Source: Coix lacryma-jobi var. lacryma-jobi
Lineage: Eukaryota > Streptophyta > Magnoliopsida > Poales > Poaceae
DNA: 64,000 nt
Assembly: GCA_009763385.1 (NCBI GenBank)
Contig: CM019823.1
Span: 31,089,845-31,153,844 of the forward strand
Direction of reading: 5' to 3'
Below are positions 41,632-54,822 of this stretch, piece after piece. The notes below the pieces were generated by a model. That model was not told where the DNA came from. It made no database searches and worked only from the letters and a program-made list of their open reading frames with translations. How positions within the stretch are numbered: the stretch's first letter is position 1; every line of letters starts with the position of its first letter. A program made the position numbers and the translations under genes.

Positions 41632-44600
41632 CTATGCCAGCTTCTGGATTTCCTGAATGATTAGATCTTTCTCCTCATCAAGTTCATCGTCACCTGCATA
41701 AAGGAGGAAAAATGGCGATCTTAAGATACTTCCATATTTCATTTCTCAACACTAAGATAAGATGTTTTGGTCTGTTCGTATCTCGATTCCCCAAGTGGCC
41801 AAGTGGTTCCATGTGGAAAAAGTATAAGATATTCATGCACAACAATACCTTTACTTGTAGGAAGATTATGTAGTAGCTTCAAAAGTTCCCTGCGATTGTC
41901 TAGCAAAGCTTCAATGATACATCGAGGCTTGTTCGGATTGGCAACAAATACCTGTTTGAGCACAGGAAATGGATAGTAAGGGTCATCCAAATGTATAGAT
42001 GCATGTGCACAGGTATGCATGCTTAAAAAAGATCATCATATACCTTAAAAACATGGAAGGCACATATTCTGATATTTTTGCTTGAATCCTACAAAAGGTG
42101 CAGGTTAGAAGAAACAAAGCTACAAGATAGGTTTGAAGTGCATGAAAAAGTTGAGTATTTGTGCAGGTTGAGAACATCTATAACAATGTATTCCTAAGAA
42201 ATAATAACCTGACTAAACACACTCCATGACATGAAAGGAGAACTTCTGTGTTCAAAAAGAAAACAAAAGGAGAACCGCTGAAATGGTTTAGATAGGATTT
42301 GCTGTTTTATGAAAGATCAGGAATTACACTGTTGTACTTTTACTTTAAGCAGGCCTGTAATTACTATCACCCATCTTATCAAGAAAGGGATCTATTACAA
42401 GAGCTAGTTCCTCCATTACAAAATGCAGGTCATTTTAGTTTTCTCTGAGGTCAAACTTCTCTAGCGTTGATCAAATTTATACAAATATATATTAATATAT
42501 ATGAACATTATACCATACCAAATGAATTCACTATTAATAAAACTAATTTGATGTTTCTGTAAACTTGGTTAAGGTTGGATAAGTTTAACTTGGGCCAAAA
42601 CTAAATTGTCTGAAGGGAGTACCTATTGGTCAAGAACTCAAAATTTAAAATGTTGTGCAGATCAAGTATAGTTCAACAGATACCCAAAAGATTTGCACCT
42701 GTACTGATGCACGATAACCGCACGATTGAAATTTCATTAAAATGTGTATATTATGCAATACTACCTTTTCCCTTTCAAATTCCAAGTGGAAATCTGGTCT
42801 AGTATAACCAAATGACATTCAATTTGTATAGCATGAACAAGATAAAATAAGGCAGTAAAGTTATAAATTTAGCCTCAGAAGAGAGAGTAGTATAATCATC
42901 ATATAGATATTTGAGAGTTGAAGTAATATATATAATACCTTTAGTAGATTGATCATAATATTTAAAAAACGAACTTCCACAATGTATCTCTTCATTATTT
43001 GAGAGTTAGCAGCCTCCAGTAGAAACTCTGAAAGGAACTGACAACAACAAATGGCAGTATAAGTTTCCTTCTGAAGTAAATGAGATGATAATATAGCTAA
43101 GCTAAAAATAGTCAAACCTTGATTGCCTGCCTTCTTGTTACATAATTATTTGACGACAAGAGCCTTGAGTATAGTTCAAAAAACTGGAAAAGGTTACATG
43201 ATCAGAGTGATAAACAGAAAAAAAAAGTTTTTAAGCAATTGTCAAAAAAAAAAAAAACAGAAACAAACATAATATATCTGGCATGCAGGTATTGCCACAA
43301 TTGCGATACAGTTTCCAAGCAACATATAGTGCATACGTAGAGTATGGAATAAATAAGATATATTCAAGGATTATATGTTTAATGAAACTTTATCTAAAAC
43401 AGTTTTCTGATGTATTTCTTTTGTTGACATGAGCAATGGTGTATTTCAGAACAAGTAGTGACCTGATTGTAGTGGGAACTCAAGAACTCTGCGACTACAG
43501 CTTCGTGCTTGGTAAGCAGATCCTGCAACAATCTTATCAAGGACGATCATCAATATTGATTCTTCGACCATCAGCAGGAGTTCAGATTACACAAAAAAAA
43601 ACATGCACATATGGATTTACCTTGAAGGTGTTCAGAGCATCTGAAGCAATATCAAAGTTTGGCAGCTCAACATACTCGAAGAACAGCTCAAAGCTACCAG
43701 ATTCCAGTATGTATCTGAAAGAGCACATCAAAATCAAATGTATAATTTTTCACTTTTAGGAAACCCAGTGCTATTGTAGAAGTCTACCTCAAGTTCTCAA
43801 CAGAGTACAAAAACTGAATAGACTTCGTAGAAAGATGCAGATATGGTTTGATTGCTGACTTAGTACATATTGTTTTATGTCCATCTTCTATCTTTCCTTG
43901 CTACACGTGACTATCATACATCATTAAAGAGCAAGTAACTTTTATGTGCTACTTATCATAAAAACAGATAGTTCCAAGCAAGGTAAATCCAAACACATAG
44001 ATCACCTCAATTTGTTTTTTTCTTTAAGGCATGTAGTGCTATATTTACTAAGCTATGCATGCATCGTCTATTTAAATCATGAATAGAAGGGAATCAGAGT
44101 CGTGGTAATTTCGAAGCCTTACTTTGCAAGTGTAGGGTACTTTATGCATTCTCTTAACATGTTCCCACAGTTCAATGCAATATCCAAGTTCTTGTAGCTG
44201 TTGAAAAATAAGAGTCAGACTTAATATAAAGGATATAATGCAGAAACAGAAAATAGACCAAGAAAGTCATAAGCTGCTACCAAAAAAAGATGAAAATCAT
44301 GGACCAAAAGGCTGAAATCTCAACACACTTTAGGTACACGGAAGTAGTTAAAGACCCCATTGACAATTATAAAGGTCCAAAAAGGAGAATATGTGACATA
44401 AGCTAAGCACAAGCAGCTAGCTAACTACAAGCTTGTTGAAACATATCTTCCTAACTACAGTCATGCTATTACATCCAAATCACTTTTCATATATCATTGA
44501 ATTATTTGTCATGTTAGCATCAAGAAATGGATGGCTTACCAACCAACAAGGAAATCTAAAAGCTCCAGATGATTTTCAATATACTGCACGCAGCAATAAG

Positions 44601-45628
44601 TTTCATCAACCTTCTGCCTAAGCAAAATGCACCAGCAGAGTACCAGATCTTTTCTTACCTGTGACCACAGAGCTAATGATCAGTTAAACACATAGTTATT
44701 TTTTTAAAAAAAAAAATAAAAGTCATTGAAGAACATCAAAGGAGAGCTAACGTACTCCCCAGCCCAAGGAAGGCAGATTCTGGACGATCAGGGAAATGAC
44801 GTCCTCCTTGCAAATCTCGAGGGTTATTTGCAGGACCTGCTCTTCATTTGGTTCTACTTCTCCATCACCAAAGATCAACAATCTCAAGGATGAGATATTT
44901 TTCTCGACCTCTTCCAGAGCCTAACAAGAAGGTGTGTGAATACCAATCAGTCTACACAGGTAGTACAGTAATAGTATTATAGAGAATTCAAAAGGAAACC
45001 GAGTTACGTCAAAACAACCACTTCGCTTTGAGGAGCACATAACAAGAGAAATAATCAATTGTATCCTGACATCACGGTGGAAACAAACAGAGCACTACAA
45101 GAACATGACACCCTAGCAACTGCATATTGGCTCTACCAATTTAATTTAGTAAATCAGTAGTTCTCTGTTTTATTCAGGCGTCACGACGAAGGGTTGAGCC
45201 ATTCCGCATTATCCCATTTCGACCCACCAAAATATACCAGTAGTGTCACCTGTCAGTCTGTCACGACCAATGCGAACCCCTCAATTATATAAACAAAACA
45301 AAAGGAAGGAAATGATCACCAGGCACGTGGGAATGATCTTGAGATGACCACCGAAACGAAACTGGCACATCCGATTCCGTCGCCGGAGGCTATCCGGAAG
45401 CGGGTTCGCATGGATCGATCGGCCTCTAGATCTCCAGAGAAAAGGGCGCGAGAACTACCGATGAGGATGGCCGACGGAAGGGGACGGGACGGGAGACGGG
45501 GAGAGTGGCAGGATCACCTTGGCGTGGGTCCGCGTGTGGAGCGCGAGGAAGGAGTCCTTGATGGAGCGGACCACCTCCTCCGGCGTCGACGGCCGCAGCC
45601 GCGACGCCATGCGGAAGAAGAAGGACAT
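41632..45628 (-). CDS. MO25-like (CAB39/Hym1) scaffold protein
   Basis: Eleven exons on minus, all phase-consistent: 45628-45518, 44920-44756, 44658-44540, 44197-44123, 43714-43621, 43522-43463, 43183-43118, 43037-42939, 42088-42044, 41951-41849, 41693-41632; 999 coding bases, 332 residues, normal for the family. Start MSFFFRMASRLRPSTPEEVV; then LALNCGNMLREC-type repeat (ALNCGNMLRECI), LPNFDIASDALNTFK, NYVTRRQAIK, NIRICAFHVFKVFVANPNKP and a C-terminal DEEKDLIIQEI. MO25 is an Armadillo-like helical protein that in animals and fungi stabilises STE20/LKB1-type kinases; the plant role is inferred. No defect seen. Confidence 0.96.
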
Positions 45629-45974
45629 CTCAGCTCTCGCGGTGCCTTCTCCTCCTCCTTGTTGTCGAGTTGCCGGCCGGCCGACGGCGGACCGCGGACG
45701 GGGCCGGGTGCGTAATAATGCACACTGGGCTCGGGCAGTTGCGATTGCGACGCACCTTTTCTGTCTCCTCTGTATTTGTCCGCGCATAGCTTTTACACCT
45801 AACCCCCTGCCTGTTACAGTATTTCTTTTCACTCCAGACTGCCGCACTGAAGATTTTTATCAATTATATTTCAAACCTATCTATACGTATGGTCGGTATA
45901 GCTCCGGACGGCGTTGGCTCTGACTTTTTCGTGTGCTATGGAGAAATCGTTTTGCTCCCTTCTCTCAAAATAAT
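45629..45974. other. Promoter region of the MO25-like gene
   Basis: GC-rich next to the gene, then AT-rich. Overlapping ORFs on both strands near 45455-45920 are in UTR/promoter sequence and not supported. Confidence 0.4.
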
Positions 45975-46393
45975 GGGCTGTTTGATGCCAGCCACACTTT
46001 GCCACACTTTACCATAGACAAGTTTGACTAAATTGACAAGTGTTTGGTTGACAACTAAGCTTAGTCATGATTATTTTGGGCTCCACATGTCAGAGAGTAA
46101 AAAAGTGTGGCAAGATTCCCTTAGGCATGACAAAGTGTGGCAACCAATTTGTTTGCCACACTTTTTGTGGTTTGTCATACTTGCCTAAGGTTAGTTGTGG
46201 TAGACTATGACTAGCAACCAAACATGTCCTAAATAAATGTCCTACTAAACTTTAGTCACTTTTAGTAGCAACACTCTTACCAAAAGGGACTAAAAAGAAC
46301 TAAAAAGACTTTTTAATTTCTTTTAGTGAGGGTGTTTGATATTTTAGTCACTAAAAGTGACTAAAGTTTAGTGAGTGAAATCCAAACAAGCCC
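45975..46393. mobile_element. Composite hAT-like MITE
   Basis: Outer ends GGGCTGTTTGATGCC and ATCCAAACAAGCCC form an imperfect inverted pair. Inside are two foldback parts: one built on GCCACACTTT / AAAGTGTGGC (about 45990-46205) and one on ACTAAACTTTAGTCACTTTTAG / its inverse (46251-46375). Looks like two nested or fused MITEs. Confidence 0.6.
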
Positions 46394-46987
46394 AAGAGTA
46401 GGCGAAGCCAATGTATTTACCTTCACCTAGCTCCAGCTTCTCCACGCACTTTGCGAAGGAGAGAGTTGTTTTACGTCCATGGCAAACGGAAAAATAGTTT
46501 TAGAGATAGAAAAATATATCCCAAAGGTCACTAGCACATGCATAGAAAAATTCACTGATATCCGCATATAAAAGTTAAGCGTTCCCTAGAAGTAGTAGGG
46601 GTATATAGTTATATGCAAGGCATTTTTCAAGGAATAAAGTTGAAACAATAGCCCTCCATTGCATTCCATCGACAAAACCATTGCAATGATATAACCCTCT
46701 AGTTTCACCATGTCTTTCACTGCCAGATATCATGTCGTGTGTTTCTCCATGTAAAATCATCATTATTACGAAACACACAACTTTATGTATTTTTCCCTTG
46801 CATATTTGCTGCCTCTACCTCACCTCCACCTCTGCGCAAATAACCCATCAAGAAAATTATGCTTTTTCTCGATTGGGTCATACGCCCGTGTTTCGTTAAG
46901 AGGAAAAGCCGAGCAAATTACAAATCAAGGAAGGCGAGGAGCCCTCCGGAGACAAAGAAGCCCTGTCTACTGGCTACTGGATTTCGT
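46394..46987. other. Intergenic, nothing recognised
   Basis: No supportable gene; mostly AT-rich sequence. Confidence 0.35.
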
Positions 46988-47190
46988 TCAATTACATAGC
47001 TGACAGACTTTGCGACCAAGAAGCAACGGCAGGTGACAAACATTTGAAACCAGCTTGCATCCTGTCCTCAGCCGCGCTAACGATGCGTCTGAACAGATTC
47101 TGAGTTCCGATTGCGCACCCGCGGAACATGCTATTATTCCTTGCCTTCCAAAATTCCCCAGGCGACTAGAAGCAGCGTGGAGTCGAATGC
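46988..47190 (-). pseudogene. Degenerate LINE/RNase H-type C-terminal fragment
   Basis: On minus, FDSTLLLVAWGI, then one base out of frame FWKARNNSMFRGCAIGTQNL, LFRRIVSAAEDRMQAGF and a stop near 46988. The WxIWKxRNxxxF signature is common just after the zinc-binding reverse-transcriptase domain of plant LINE-derived proteins. Only this tail remains. Confidence 0.5.
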
Positions 47191-47646
47191 CGGGCGGACC
47201 TGCTGGTCCAGCTGCGCATGGCGACGCAGCCACCAAGAAGCTAGATCGTCGGACCTGATCGGCGGTAGTGCTACCAAATTTCCCTAGCAACCACACTATG
47301 CTCGAATCTGTGTGTTGTATTAACGTGAACTCGAAAATACACAGTACAATATAGTACATACATTTGTCAGCATGAACTTCCCCACCATGCATATACTAAA
47401 AATAATAATAATCTGTACAGATTTACAACATGATCTATATATAATATATATACAAAATGATGAAGAGGGTGAGAATTGCACTTGCACTGTGAATTAAAAC
47501 AATCGAAGATGAGATAGCCATGCATCCATGATGCATGCATTGTTAATCGATGCCTTCTTCAATTCCCCTCTGCAAGAACTGTCCTACTATACCATTGCTA
47601 GTAGCTCCTCAGGTGGTACGTGGTGGTGCATGCTCACCACGCACAG

Positions 47647-48708
47647 TCACCACTCGTCGATCACCGGCGACGAGTAACGGTATAGGTCGTAGGGCGCCCA
47701 GAGGTAGTCGACGGAGCACGGGCGGCGGGCGTCGAGGCGCAGCCACGGCTTACCCTTGCCGCTCCAGTGGAGGAGGCTGATGGGGCCCGGGTGGAGGCCC
47801 CGGCAGCGGCCCTCGACGTTGTCGCCGCCGAGCCCGTGCTGGTTCCAGCGGTGGTCCACGGCCCGGATGTGGCCCGCGAAGACGAGCAGGAAGGGCGGCA
47901 GCGAGCCGAGGTGGTAGATCCGGCGGCGCTTCTGCACGGCCATCCACTCCTCCACCCGGCGCGTGTAGCCGCCGGCGCGCCACTTGTCGACGTCCATGAC
48001 CATGACGCCCGTGTTGAAGTAGCAGGGCCGGCGGCCGTGGAAGGTGCCGTTGAGCGCCGGGTGCGACCAGAAGGCGTCCGTGAAGTAGTGGCTGAAGTTG
48101 GCGTGGCAGTACTCGGGCGCCGCCACGACGTGGCCCGCGAGGTCGACGGACGCCAGCGTCCGGACGTCGTCCACCACGATCACGTCGGAGTCGAGGTAGG
48201 TGACGCGGCGCACGCCCCGCGGGAGCGTGTCGGCGAGGTAGACGCGCGCGTAGTTGAGCGGCTGGTCCAGCTCCTGCCGCACCGACCGGGAGATGCGGTC
48301 GCGGACGCGCGACGGGTCGAAGCGGTACACCCGGAGGTCCAGGAACGGGAACGAGGCGCGCAGCGCGGCGGCGAGCCCGCGGTCGCCGGCGTCGGCCGTG
48401 AGGAAGTGGAACGCCACGCTCTCCGGGCACGCCGTGTGCTGCAGGATGGACAGCACCGCGGCCATGGTGCCGCGGAGGTAGTTGGCGTCCAGCGTCATGG
48501 CGATGTCCACCCGCCCGCCGCCGTCGGCGCCGCACTCGGGGCCGTTCCGGAACGCGGGCGCCTCCCTGAACATGAGGACGGAGGAGGACGACGAAGGCTG
48601 CCGGATCATCATGGTGCCAACGCGGGCGCCGGTGACCGCGTGCCTGGCGCTGAGGACAGCAACGACAAAGATGGCGATGACTACTGCTATGGTGCAATTC
48701 GAAGGCAT
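47647..48708 (-). CDS. Galacturonosyltransferase-like (GATL) family 8 glycosyltransferase
   Basis: One exon, 353 residues, the usual GATL size. A short hydrophobic segment (residues ~6-20) is the type II Golgi anchor. GT8 motifs: MTLDANYLRG (71-80), the metal-binding DxD in YLDSDVIVVDD (D173, D175), AAPEYCHANFSHYF (197-209), CYFNTGVMVMDVDKW (229-243), HRWNQHGLGGDN (286-297) and LHWSGKGKPW (313-322). The frame stays open upstream to an ATG at 49164, but that stretch is not GATL-like and the hydrophobic anchor follows the ATG at 48708. GATL proteins act in pectin/xylan synthesis in the Golgi (family knowledge); substrate not known from sequence. The antisense frame (353 codons) is a GC artefact. 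Confidence 0.95.
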   Translation of the reverse strand: MPSNCTIAVVIAIFVVAVLSARHAVTGARVGTMMIRQPSSSSSVLMFREAPAFRNGPECGADGGGRVDIAMTLDANYLRGTMAAVLSILQHTACPESVAFHFLTADAGDRGLAAALRASFPFLDLRVYRFDPSRVRDRISRSVRQELDQPLNYARVYLADTLPRGVRRVTYLDSDVIVVDDVRTLASVDLAGHVVAAPEYCHANFSHYFTDAFWSHPALNGTFHGRRPCYFNTGVMVMDVDKWRAGGYTRRVEEWMAVQKRRRIYHLGSLPPFLLVFAGHIRAVDHRWNQHGLGGDNVEGRCRGLHPGPISLLHWSGKGKPWLRLDARRPCSVDYLWAPYDLYRYSSPVIDEW

Positions 48709-49452
48709 TGTAATGTGTTGCGCCGCCGCCGGAGAGGGGGGGGCACGCACGCAAGGAGGACCGGAAGGCGGCCGGCCGACGAAGCGGGGACGGTGGTGGC
48801 CGCCCTGGTCCTCGGAGATGGTGCGTGAAGGGTTTAGGAGGCGAGGGGGGCCACCATGGGAATGGTGGGGAAAGGAGGCGAAGGAGCGGAAGGCCAGGGG
48901 GGGAATAAAGGCCGCACGCCGCAGCAATGGAGCGGCGGAGGGCCAGGAGACAAGCTGGTGGCTAACGCCTGCTTGCCGGCTTTGGGTGCTGCCTATACTT
49001 GGACTTGGAGAGAGGCTGGGATGATTCGATTGTTGCCTATTCATGGATATGGATGGTTCCATTGCATGCATGCATGAAAAACGCCAGAAAACCCATCCAG
49101 CAGATGCACGTGGAATCAGCTGACGGCTGCTGAAATTTGGTCCGAAACTACTCTTGGCAAGCAAGCAGTAACAGATTGCTTATTTCTTTTTTCTGAAACA
49201 AACAAGGGGTAACGAAGGAACCAAGCGAAATAAACAAACTATCTATAAACCTGCCTGTCTGTTACTGTCCAGTCCAGTGGATATCCTGCGACTTTGCTGC
49301 ACGGTCGCAAATTCGGTACAAACGCATCTAGGTCCACGCAAAATAAAACTGCACTTCTTGTGTATTCAGGAGTCCAGGGTAAAATTTCACTCAGTACTGA
49401 TACTGATGTAATATTACAACTAGTAAAATAAGTTCAAAGGTGGAAATGGTCA
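48709..49452. other. Upstream region of GATL gene and 3' side of EMC4
   Basis: GC-rich purine tracts next to the GATL start, then AT-rich sequence. No further gene. Confidence 0.4.
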
Positions 49453-52245
49453 CTAAATTAAGGGGACCCCTCCTCCGGCATATTCAACCTCCTGAAATAA
49501 GGGCAAAAAAAAAAGAAACCAATTTAGGCAACCAATATAAGCTGCGCGGTACAGTTGTCAATCAACTTGAAACGTCTCAATCAGAGGTCATGGATTACAT
49601 TCAGCTCACATTAAAGATTGCCTTTAGTCATCATGGTAAGATTTTCACATTTAATTTCATTAGGCAAACATGCACTCTAACAAAATGTTTCACTGTCAAT
49701 ACAACTATACTAGTAGTCCGATCATCTAGATCAGTGTCATACTACAATCAGTAAGAACGTATGATTCTGGTAACGTTTCATTTTAATTGTGCGGAAAAGA
49801 AACAACCTCACAATGTTTTCAAACAAATATAATCTGGGATTGGCCAATTAGATGATTTTCAGGCAGTAAATAGATAGTGCCAAAGGTGCATTGTGACACA
49901 GATGGGGCTATGTTCCATCTGATATCAAAACCAGTGCAAGCAACTATCAGTGACTAATACCAGTTTACAGGACGCTAAATACCAGCTGGCAATATATAGA
50001 TAAGTATAGAGTTACAGACTGTTACTTACAGTACACAACTAACAATTACCAAAGCAAAAAATACTTTGAAACTATCATCCGAAACTGAACACCAAAGTCA
50101 GAGAATTTAGTTCGTATGGTATCACAGGCTATCAAAAGCATACCCGAGCAGGAGCCAGTGAAGACACCCAATCTGATGGATTGGTTGGAAGAAGGCCCAA
50201 TGTATTAAGCTGTAGAAGCAATTGTATCAGAACTTCAAGTGCTTAGAGAAATACAAGATAATTCTGTATGTACAACTAGACATGTAAAAGAGCTAACCTT
50301 CCATACACCCAAACCCATGGCAGCCAAATTGAGGGCAGTAAAGAGCAACTTAGGAGCAATAGTATCCACCCTTGGGTCCTTAAATGGTTCAAAAACTGCA
50401 AAGAAAACAACTGTTTATAAGAAAAATACTCAATGCTGAATCGCTTAGAACTAAGGATATCACTCAGTTTGGAATGACTATAATGTATGCTTGATTGGAC
50501 CTAAGAAATCAACTGAAGCATCCCAAGCTAGTATACTTCCTGTTTCCAAGAGAACTTTAGAAGTTGGAAAACTGTCATCTTCTTCTAGTTTTTTATTTGC
50601 AATTTTAGCCATTCACTTCTCTACATAAAACACACCCATAACTTTGTAAACATATCACCACATTATGGACCAAAAGAAAATGATTTAAGCATGATTAATT
50701 GCATTTCAACACACATTGCATTCAGCCAACTCCGTTGTTCTCTGTAGTTCCATGTGCTGACTAATACAATGCAACTCAACAGCGTATAAGTGAAATACAT
50801 GGTTATCGTGACACTAGATGTACTATTGCAAATAATATTTACAGTATAGCAGATAATATTTAGGGCATAAGACAACCTTATTGCACTGCATTGGAGATTC
50901 CTAAGTCAATTTGTATGTGCAGAATTTTCAGCTTTCAATAAGCCATAAAGTGATACTAACATTGCTTTCTTCTATGGGACATACCAAATATATTAAAGAA
51001 AATCCACCAAGGAAAGACTCAAGAGAACATAATGATGTCCTAGAAAAGTGTATTACTAGAGAAAAGAAGCAAGCTGATCACGAAATTTAGCCACCCCATG
51101 ATATGCCTGTGCTTTATGTTATTCATTCACAGTGACGATAGTTATGAGCAGCAGCATAAAAACTACCCTTATGCCTTGTTTCTGGCACACACACGTTCTT
51201 GTCTGAATTGCACATCTCAGTAGTATATATGTCAAAGAATCAGTAAATATAATAATTCATAGAAACTTAATTTTTATCCTTAAGGAATGAATGATTAATA
51301 TTGTGTATGATTTACAAACTGTGCTAGGGTTACAAGCATAAAACATTATCTTAGTTGTCAAAACTAAAATGCACACCTAAAAGTTACTTGCACATCCAGA
51401 ATGACTCAACATGAGCACACGTTGAGTGTTGCATGTTCCCAAATGATTTAACATGAAGGCTTAAAAAATAGATCAGAAGTTAAATGGCATCCCATGGAAC
51501 ATTGATTGCTCACAGGAAGTAAACCTCCTAGACTTTGTAGCTCACCTAAGCTAAATTGCTGAGTATTATGGGTTGAAATACTTAGTGTATATATACTAGT
51601 TGTCCATAAAACAGTCATAAGCAGTACCTTTCCCAACGGATCGGAGGGCGTTGAGGGGTTGCCACAGAGCAGAGAAGGTAATTCCGATGCTGAAGAGATG
51701 GACGGTGCTCCCTGCCATCCACATCATGAAGCCCATCATCATCAGGTTCTTGAACGGTGACTGCGCGACTTCCCAAGCTTTCTGTTCACATCAGGGAGCA
51801 CACACAGTTAGATAGCAATTCCAGAGCCTAGAACCAGAGGCTACCTCTAGATAATCACTGAGGACGGCAAGGTTATCAAGATCTGGCCCTTGCAGAACTG
51901 TACGATATGGTTATCCTATCGCAGCGGGCAGGTCGCGCTGACCGCCGCCTGGATCTACTAGACCAGGCACAAATATGGCACCGATCGAACGAACCTGCGC
52001 CTTCCATGCAGTCTCGGAGTCCTTGCGCTGGCGCGCACCCGCGGCGTCGTCCTGCGAGCCAGAGCAGGCATGTGAATTGCGTGCGGGGCACAGAGCAAAG
52101 CAGCGAAAGGACGGGGAGGAGTAGGGGTTACCGCGTCGGACGCGGATCTGGCGAAGCCGGGCGGGTCGGGGATGGCGGGGGAGGAGGACGAGGCGTCGGG
52201 AAGCTCCACCGCCCAGCGGCGAGCGAGGCCCTTTCCCTTCTCCAT
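49453..52245 (-). CDS. EMC4: ER membrane protein complex subunit 4
   Basis: Six exons on minus, phases consistent: 52245-52132, 52051-51995, 51781-51628, 50395-50298, 50209-50144, 49491-49453; 175 residues. Begins MEKGKGLARRWAVELPD with IPDPPGF, then ETAWKAQKAWEVAQSPFKNL, a first hydrophobic region MMGFMMWMAGSTVHLFSIG (about 73-91) and a second (LLFTALNLAAMGLGVW, about 125-140), WVSSL, and a C-terminal EVEYAGGG. This matches plant EMC4, a subunit of the ER complex that inserts tail-anchored and multipass membrane proteins. The end (GGGVPLI) differs in the last residue from the form I expected. No defect seen. Confidence 0.94.
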
Positions 52246-52607
52246 CGCCGGCGGGCCGATGCTCGGAGATCGACGACCTGGTGCTCCGCCGCTGGCGTTT
52301 TTGCGGCCGACTGCGTCTGGGCTCGAGACGGGGACGAGCGCTAGTCCGAGCTGCAGCCTCTAACTAGTGGGGCCGTGAGTTTTATGGATAGGTAATTATG
52401 AGTCCAGTAAGACTGATCGATTCGGAAAAGAATTGGGCCTGGTTCGCCACACATTTGGCTACTTTGGGAATCCGCATATCCAGCATGGGGTAGGGTATAC
52501 GGACTCCATGGACCGATCTAGCATTCTAGCCCAATAAATTTGTTAGTAGTTTTATTTACTTGAATAATTTTTTTAAAGTTGTCTTAAATTATATTTATAA
52601 AAATACA
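52246..52607. other. Promoter side of EMC4
   Basis: No gene. About 52250-52360 is GC-rich, the rest AT-rich. ORFs overlapping the EMC4 first exon on plus are shadows. Confidence 0.4.
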
Positions 52608-54822
52608 TGTGAGTGCATCTAGCCCTTAGTGGGTTTTGGTGAATTGAATGACAACTCAACTAAAGGTCTAACAAGTTTGCTAATTGTATCAAAGATTCAA
52701 CAAGAAAAACAAACTTGATGGTATTCCACATAGTGTTGAAATGAAAGTCAAAATTGTGTATTGCTGTATTGGAAGATCATGGAAACAATCTTGTTCAAGC
52801 AAAAGACAACAATGCCAATAGAGTTGATAATATGGCTTCTATGTCGTGGGATATCATAGCATCATGAGAAAGCAAGCATATTTAGCAAATGACAAGTTAG
52901 ACATGGATGATTGATGATATTGGAATGGTCTCAACAATGGGTTGCTTCTCATGAGCAAAAAGAGTTTGATAGTGAACTAGCTTTGATCAAGATTGAAGAA
53001 TGAATCAAGAATGCACAAGTGTGTAAATGTCGAGCAAAGGTCAAATGACAAGGACTTAACTCTTATTGGATATATGTCATCTCTACATTGTTTTGCTTGT
53101 ATGGATAAGAATTTAGAGAATCACTTTGCACTTGATCAAGCTGGAAGTGTGAAGGTAGAATGTCAAGCCAAAACGAGGAGGACATAAGGAATCGTGAGTT
53201 GGCTTGATCATATTGATAGTGATTCATATATGACACTCTATGTGAAGCTTGATTGATCTCAACATTCATATTTAGAAGATATTCAAGCAAGAATCATAAC
53301 ATTGAATAAATGGTTTTTCAAATGGATACTTAATATGATGCGACTTGAGTATGGCTTTATAGGGTGAAGATAGCAAGGAAAGGGCTTCGAGGTACTAAGC
53401 GAAGGTGAAGGTCAAGGAGACCGAGGTACTATGGCTAGGGTGAAGAGAAAGTACTTGCATTGAGTCGAGGTACTAATCAAGCTATGAGGAGTCATATTGT
53501 GTTAAGAATCAAATCATTAGTGGAAGTGACTTGAAGCCATGAAGTTGAACTCACATATGGTGAAATGGTTCAAGTCACCTGCTCAAGGTATATTTGCTCA
53601 AAGAGATGAGACAATCAATTGGTTGCAACCCCTATGAAGTGACTTTTAGAAGAAATGACATATGAAGATATTTAAGACTCAAGTGGTTAATTATTTATAT
53701 TCTCTTATTTTTGAGTATAGGTATGTCGTACTATCAAGGGGGACATAAATTGCATGATGCTGGGGAACCATGTGCTCTCATGCCACATCAAAAATAAACC
53801 CAAAAGCCCAAAAGAAAGCCAACAAAATTACCTATTAAATCTGTTCTGGCCAGATCGCAGAGGTTTTGTGTTTCAACACAGAATCTCTTTTTTCGAGAAC
53901 CTCTGTTTTCAAGCACAGAGTTTTTCGAGCGCAGACGTTCTTTATTCGAGTGTAGAAGTTTTCTGTTCGAGCAGAGAAGTTCTGCAACTTCTGTATCGTT
54001 GGCTGGGCAGTGAGGGAGTATTTAATGTTGTCCTCTCTTCCTCCCAACAGTTGCCTGCTTATCCAGACTCACCCCAACCCGTGAAAACTCTCTCTCTCCT
54101 CCATTGTTGGCGATTCAACCTCTCCACTTTATTCTTGGTGATTTCTAAGTGAGAGATTGAATTAGAGAGTGGATTAGAGAGCCCTTGAGCAAGAGATTAC
54201 AGCTGAGAGTCTTGGTTCTCCCTCTAGCTTGCACTTTGTGTTCATTACTCTTGGAGCATTGGCTCCTAGACGACTAGAGGTTGTCCGGGAGCTCCCAATT
54301 GGTTGTGGTTGAGTACTGGGAAGTTTGTATTGCCCTTTTGTGATGCTTAGTGGAATCCTCAAGCTTGAATCTTGGTGATTCACTTGAGAAGAGGTCGGAG
54401 TTGGAAGAGACTCCAAGCCTTTGTGGCTCCCTCAACAACGGGGACGTAGGCTAGCCTTGGGCAAAGCTGAACCTCAAAGTAAATCTCTTGTCTCCATCTT
54501 GTGGTTGTGGACTTGTGGTTGTCTCTCATTTACATTCAACGTGCAACATTTGTTTTTCCCTCCGATCTACTTATATACTACTCTCTAGCTGCAGGGACTT
54601 GGTGAACAGTAAAGCTGCGACCACAAGGAAGCTGGGAATTTTAGTCGATTTGTTTCCCACCTCAGCTTTACACACGCTTAAAAGTTTTCGGTATAGACCG
54701 GAGAGGTTCTGTGCTCGAGCACAGAAGTTCTTCGGTCTGACAGTTAATTATTTATGAGATTAATTTTTTGTAGGCCTATTCACCTTCCTCTAGGCCTCCT
54801 AGGCGATATCAAGGTCCTTTCA
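52608..54822 (+). mobile_element. Probable solo LTR (about 2.2 kb)
   Basis: Starts TGTGAGTGCATCTAGCCC and ends ...AGGCGATATCAAGGTCCTTTCA, phrases common at the two ends of long grass LTRs. Flanks are ATACA (52603-52607) and ATACC (54823-54827), a four-of-five match to a target duplication. No gag-pol domain lies inside, so a solo LTR is the simplest reading; superfamily not determined. It contains a cluster of repeated CAGA/TTCT motifs (see findings). Confidence 0.55.

Noticed and set aside
45344..45923. Plus-strand ORFs over the MO25 first exon
   Set aside because: Antisense to the conserved first exon and its UTR.
47767..48828. 353-codon ORF on plus, opposite the GATL gene
   Set aside because: Exact antisense of a conserved glycosyltransferase; open because of high GC at codon third positions, with no domain of its own.
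48709..49164. Longer start for the GATL protein (ATG at 49164)
   Set aside because: The extra 152 residues are not GATL-like and would bury the Golgi anchor that starts at the ATG at 48708.
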